A stretch of DNA of 64,000 nucleotides from Stratiolaelaps scimitus. Taxonomy: Eukaryota > Arthropoda > Arachnida > Mesostigmata > Laelapidae. Below are positions 59,778-64,000 of this stretch, one piece after another. The stretch covers positions 3,038,001 to 3,102,000 of the forward strand of contig JABWDB010000004.1 of NCBI GenBank assembly GCA_019614645.1, written 5' to 3'. A model generated the notes under the pieces. That model searched no databases, was not told where the DNA came from, and saw only the letters and a list, made by a program, of their open reading frames with translations. The position numbers were made by a program, and so were the translations under genes. Positions within the stretch are counted from its first letter, which is position 1. The number at the start of each line of letters is the position of its first letter.

Positions 59778-61882
59778 TTCATCGGTGCGTCAATCTTTTC
59801 CCGTTGACATTTTCCTGGTTTCTGTAGCCCAATTTAGATATACATACCTCCCATTGGGTGAAACAAACCTACCGAGCCATGAGAGACTGAAGTCTTCCGT
59901 CATTTAATTTTTGGAAGGTCTCATAAATCACCTGAACACCGACACTTAGTTCGCGGCCGGTTGGAATCAATAGTCGATAATAGAGTTCGCCATACGAAGG
60001 TACTCACATTTGTTGAGAAGAAAAAGCAAAATGAAATATAGTGTTATGTGCAGTGGTCTGTGTTAGATATTGTGGTCGAAGAACGACTGAGCCGCTGTTA
60101 GCAATTCCAGCTGCAAGTGGCCGATCCGAAACTCAACGAATTTGGTTGCGCGATAGCGGATACGCGTGTTCGCACGGTTGATATCTTACACATCGGGCTC
60201 AAGTATCGACTGCAGGCGGATAGGAAGCTGTTACACCGAAGCTGTGAGACTATTCTAGTCGCTGATCATGGCTCTAAATTGCGTAAAGATTATAATATAA
60301 TATCTTGTCGAGTCCGTTCTTTACATATTTAGGTGTCTCGCATTTTACCGGAAGGTTTCCGCATCACACAGAGTGTTTGGTAGCATAGCAGGTATAAAAA
60401 AAATAAAGCTGCCGCATGCAAGGGTGCTCGCACTGTTTGTTCGTATTGTACATTGAAGTAGAATGGTTGACAAAAGTTGTTCCTGTGAGGGAGGATATAT
60501 ATATATATATAAAGCCGCATCGACGTCAAAGTCGAGCAAGACCTCGTTTTCAACTGTGGTCGTATCGACCGTCCTCGCTTACAAATGAAAACGCTCATCT
60601 ATGAACGAGGACGTTCGATAAATAGCGCTCGCAGGACGTTCGATACTTAGGTAATCACCGGCAATGTCCTTAAATATTTCGCAGCCTATTAAGAGCGAGG
60701 CTGTAAATAAAAAGGAAAGCCATAGAGGAATATTTATACCATCCGGGGATGCCATTGTGTTTTAACGAGTGTTACAGAATCCTACAGAGTGTGCTCCACT
60801 TGATCGTACTGGATACGTACAATAACACTTATCACTTAATAATAACTAGTAATATCCAAGGTAGGGAAGATATGGACTCTTAGCAGAGGATGGTGGTATT
60901 TAGCAGGTAGACGCGTTTTGTCATCGTCGTCACCCCCTCCCTTCACTGGATCGGCCCACTTTTGCACCCATTGCAGTCTATATCGACATACTTAGCAGTT
61001 TGATATATGTGAAGGACTTTCTGCTTACGAGATAGTTTTACCTTATTGATTCATACATCCGTGACGATGATGTTGTAAGAGTTTCTGGTCAAGTTTTGAA
61101 AAATGAAAATAATTTCGAATGAATCTACCAATGTTTCCCCAGACAAGTTTTCGGAAAATCTCGTTCATTTTTTTTGAGGATCATTGGCTATTTTCTGTAT
61201 TTTGCGCAAAATATTCTTAGCATTATCGTCAAAGATAACAATGGTGAGTGCGGAGTAGGATCATTAGAAATTGTAAGTAATTTCACTCAAAAGGAAACTT
61301 AATAACAGAAATGAAGCTCAGATAGGGTACTACGATGAACTCAAAAATTATGTCAATAATAATTATAGTCAAATAGACGCCAAAGACAACGAACTTACGA
61401 GTAATGTTTGATTCATTGTTTGCTTTTTCCATTAAACAATTCAAGCTAATGTCGGAATCTCAAAAACAGCAAGACTTAAAACAAGTCTGACATTACCCGC
61501 AATTGTGCCATGCGTTTGGGAGTGACTGGTCACCTTGTACAACCTTGTACAGATTTAGATAAACGCTATATTATATATATATTAGTCACAACATCGGACG
61601 AAAATTCTGATAGAACCTCGGAGAAAATCCTGATAGTACTGTCACATATACCTCACTTGACAGCTAATTTGAGAAGAAAATTCGACGGGCTTCTACGAAG
61701 TAGTTTTGTTCAAAGACTTGTAATGCCGTGTTAATTAAAAGGCAGACAAATCGCCGACATTATTCAAAAGCTCTGTGCTTTCCATTTTAAATAAAACAAA
61801 GAAGACCATGCATAATTCCCTTGTTGTGACTAACCGCATTTTAAAGATGACCTCTCCCAGAAAATCAAACCAAACGACTAGC

Positions 61883-61918
<36 letters not shown>

Positions 61919-62899
61919 CACTACGCGATGAGTCAAGTATGTTCTTTGCATTCGCTTATATTTTATGGTCTACGCACATATTAAGTGAGCCTCTGTTCTG
62001 CGAAACCATGCGGAGACACTCCGAAACTTTCAAACAATCCATCATTCTTGTGAGGAGCTCGTAGTGTGGACTAAACATTGAGGGGATGGTGGCTCTGGCT
62101 ACAATATATTCATTTATCCTCCACGTCTCCACTGAAGTTTGGTGTGTATTTTTGTGCAGAATAGATAGCTCTTCTCAAAGCTTTATTACGGTTGGCATAG
62201 TAATGTGCGTCAGTCTCTCTCTCTCTTTCTGTATCTTTCTCGCTTAGCGTTGAAATTAGGTAAGTCTGGTTTCCTCGTAAAATTGGTGTCGTGCTGGACA
62301 ATCCTGGTTAATCAATCTGGATATTAACATGTCTCAATACATGCGTTTTAAAGCATCTTACATATATTTAAGCAATGTGCCGAGATCCAAGTCTAGCACA
62401 CGCTCAGTGTCTCCTTAGGATCGCGCAGCATTACAAGATCTGACAAGGAACACAGAACTGTATGAAAACAGTAGGTCATTTAAGAATATGACGCTAAAGC
62501 CAGCTCAATCGAAGCGACTGTTGGTCGAGTTGTCGCACGCCAAGTATATCAGTAATTGATTCATTTTTCTGAATTGACTCATTTTTTTCATAATGAGTTC
62601 ATCCTTCTTATGGTGTGCTATATCGAATTTAATCTGATAAGCTTGTCTGATAATTAATCACCTACATATCGTTACTGCACACTAGGATCTGCCCTAATTT
62701 TTTTGCCTGGATCACAGCGTAATACACACGAAAAAGTAATACATTATCGCAGTGCAGCGGATCTCAGCCACAGTGCGCCTTATCGAGCGCCTTCTCTGTA
62801 TCAACACGGTAGCTCTATTTATTAGACCTTGACACATTTTGTTGTTGACAAGCTGACGCATAAACTAGACAACGCTGTCTGCTCTCGCTCATTTTGCAG
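59775..62899. other. AT-rich intronic stretch
   Basis: It contains TA tracts at 60497-60511 and 61884-61913 and short chance frames. No exon or element is recognised until the TM7 exon acceptor (CTCATTTTGCAG, ending 62899). Confidence 0.5.
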
Positions 62900-63108
62900 A
62901 TACCCTGTGCGGGTCGTGTACGATACCACCTCTGCTGTTCGACGTCATCTTCTGGACGGGCTACTTTAACTCGTGCCTGAACCCATTCATCTACGCGACT
63001 ACAAGCCGCGAGTACAATCGCGCCTTTCGCACGGTTCTGCGGTGTCACTGGTCGATAAGAGGGTCGGCCAGAGCCGATGCCCATAACGCAACGGACTATC
63101 AATGGTGA
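62900..63108 (+). CDS. alpha1-adrenergic/OAMB-like biogenic amine GPCR, exon 3 (ECL3, TM7, C-tail)
   Basis: The exon begins after CATTTTGCAG; AT joins the leftover G to make Asp375. It encodes a CxxC in ECL3 (Cys378, Cys381), then TM7 with [18 protein letters not shown], NPxxY at 402-406 and Phe388 and Phe392 at the positions that line the amine pocket in alpha1 receptors. An eighth helix follows ([14 protein letters not shown], with Cys423 a possible palmitoylation site) and a short tail ending DYQW. The CxxC-x4-LLF arrangement is shared with insect OAMB. The tail is only about 37 residues. The stop codon overlaps a donor-like sequence (AATG then GTGAGC), so an alternative, longer tail is possible. 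Confidence 0.92.
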
Positions 63109-64000
63109 GCCGAATGAGATGGAAATAAAGAAGATCTGTATACCTATTTCATGTGTGCGTATCCGTAAATTCGTTGTGACCCTTGCCTACGATTCATTAG
63201 TATCTCATAAGCCGTAACGATCGAAGGCCCTGAACGACAGCGAACAGCAAACGATACTGACGAGCAAAACTGGCTTCGTAAAAGTCGAACTGTACGTAAC
63301 TGTTGAACTCGCAAGGCACCGATTTGTTACTCATATAGTGATTGCATGATATTGCTGTTGTTGTTTGGCAACAAGGACCATATAGCGATGAGGCGCCATA
63401 TAAAGATCGGTTCAAAAAGATAGATCCATTAGCAATCCTTCTGTAAAAATAACACATGCTTACCTGAGAGAAGCGTAGCATTTTATTATCATTACCCTGT
63501 AGATCTTACATTTATACAAATCACGTTCAATACTTTGTCTGGTATTATGTCAAACTTTTCCGTTAGGTTTTTTGGTCAGTATTTCCCGCGACGATACAAT
63601 GGGAGTTTTTTAACTCGCGTTTTCTAGTACACCGTCCTGTGCATTGGCGACGACACGTCTTGTGTCGAGCTCTCGTTTTGGCTTCCATATAGTTATGATA
63701 ACATTGGTCTTGTGTGCTGGTTAGTCTGAAAAGGAAATTTCATCAACCTGAATGTACACTTTCTTTCGTAGCATTATTCCATTGGAAAGTATTATTGCTA
63801 TGATCAGCTAAACTGGTCGTCTGGGCCGCTGACAGGTGCGTGTGAACAGTAGCCCGAGCTACACGCCTCTTTCGAAACGAGATAGGAGATATTCGTCTAT
63901 ATACTATGCTGACGCGTTTTTATTTTCATTCAAAGGGCGGTTGTTGCCATGCTAACATGCATGACCGCTCTCCCGCTTCTGGAACTATTGGCGTTGTTCA
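63109..64000 (+). other. 3' flank of the receptor gene
   Basis: AATAAA lies at 63124-63129, only 16 nt after the stop, so if used it would give a very short 3' UTR. The rest has no supported gene; the minus-strand frame at 63197-63481 looks like chance. Confidence 0.45.

Larger units (their letters stand above)
46487..62899 (+). other. intron 2 of the amine receptor gene (16.4 kb)
   Basis: The intron is bounded by GTAAGTG and a CATTTTGCAG acceptor, both phase 1. It carries SINE copies (47969-48108, 55387-55446), LINE fragments on both strands (51.6-53.8 kb), a Tc1-like fragment (54.5-54.8 kb), exon-like segments with shared ends (49951-50061, 53801-53923), GC-rich islands (48.4-49.6 and 57.1-57.9 kb), a minisatellite (59442-59556) and TA tracts. 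No complete nested gene was identified. Confidence 0.8.

Noticed and set aside
1..64000. CRISPR arrays, operons, ribosome-binding sites, rRNA genes
   Set aside because: The window is spliced eukaryotic DNA. No regularly spaced direct repeats with unique spacers and no rRNA-like sequence were seen.

Overview
The window is eukaryotic and reads as arthropod nuclear DNA. It has long GT-AG introns, about one microsatellite per 2 kb (mostly TA), and scattered mariner/Tc1, Ty3/Gypsy, LINE and tRNA-derived SINE remnants. Base composition alternates between AT-rich spacer and GC-rich, trinucleotide-rich islands. A chelicerate such as a parasitiform mite is my best guess from gene content and texture, but nothing in the sequence proves it. 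Most open reading frames longer than 60 codons are chance frames in low-complexity DNA.

Two genes can be assembled with confidence. On the minus strand (12647-17985) a two-exon gene encodes a 98-residue secreted TIL-type serine-protease inhibitor. Exon 1 (17883-17985) carries the signal peptide. Exon 2 (12647-12840) carries the complete ten-cysteine TIL domain. The 5.0-kb phase-1 intron holds two transposons: an internally deleted Ty3/Gypsy element with both LTRs and a 5-bp target duplication (14531-16191), and a broken mariner (about 16320-17599).

On the plus strand a rhodopsin-class biogenic amine receptor of the alpha1-adrenergic/OAMB octopamine type is encoded by three coding exons (41255-42143, 46253-46486, 62900-63108). 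All junctions are in phase 1 and the product is 443 residues. The 16.4-kb second intron puts TM7 and the C-tail far from the rest. A spliced 5' leader with small upstream ORFs is likely, possibly starting in the GC-rich island at 35.8-37.6 kb, which contains a strong splice donor at 36492.

Layout: 0-2.5 kb, a possible signal-peptide exon at the left edge and an unassigned ORF. 2.7-3.45 kb, mariner relic. 4.3-5.6 kb, GC-rich low-complexity island. 6.0 kb, a 74-bp near-perfect palindrome. 9-12.3 kb, GC-rich islands with possible first exons. 12.6-18 kb, TIL gene. 18-38.6 kb, mostly non-coding with a LINE 3' end (24.7-25.3 kb) and a SINE (32.1 kb). 38.6-40.2 kb, CR1-like LINE. 41-63.1 kb, the receptor gene, with a hairpin, two SINE copies, two LINEs, a Tc1-like fragment, two exon-like segments with shared ends and several unassigned ORFs in its introns. 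63.1-64 kb, 3' flank with a close poly(A) signal.

No rRNA, free-standing tRNA, CRISPR or bacterial-type operon was seen. The two genes have no evident functional link; one acts in the secretory/extracellular space, the other in plasma-membrane amine signalling.
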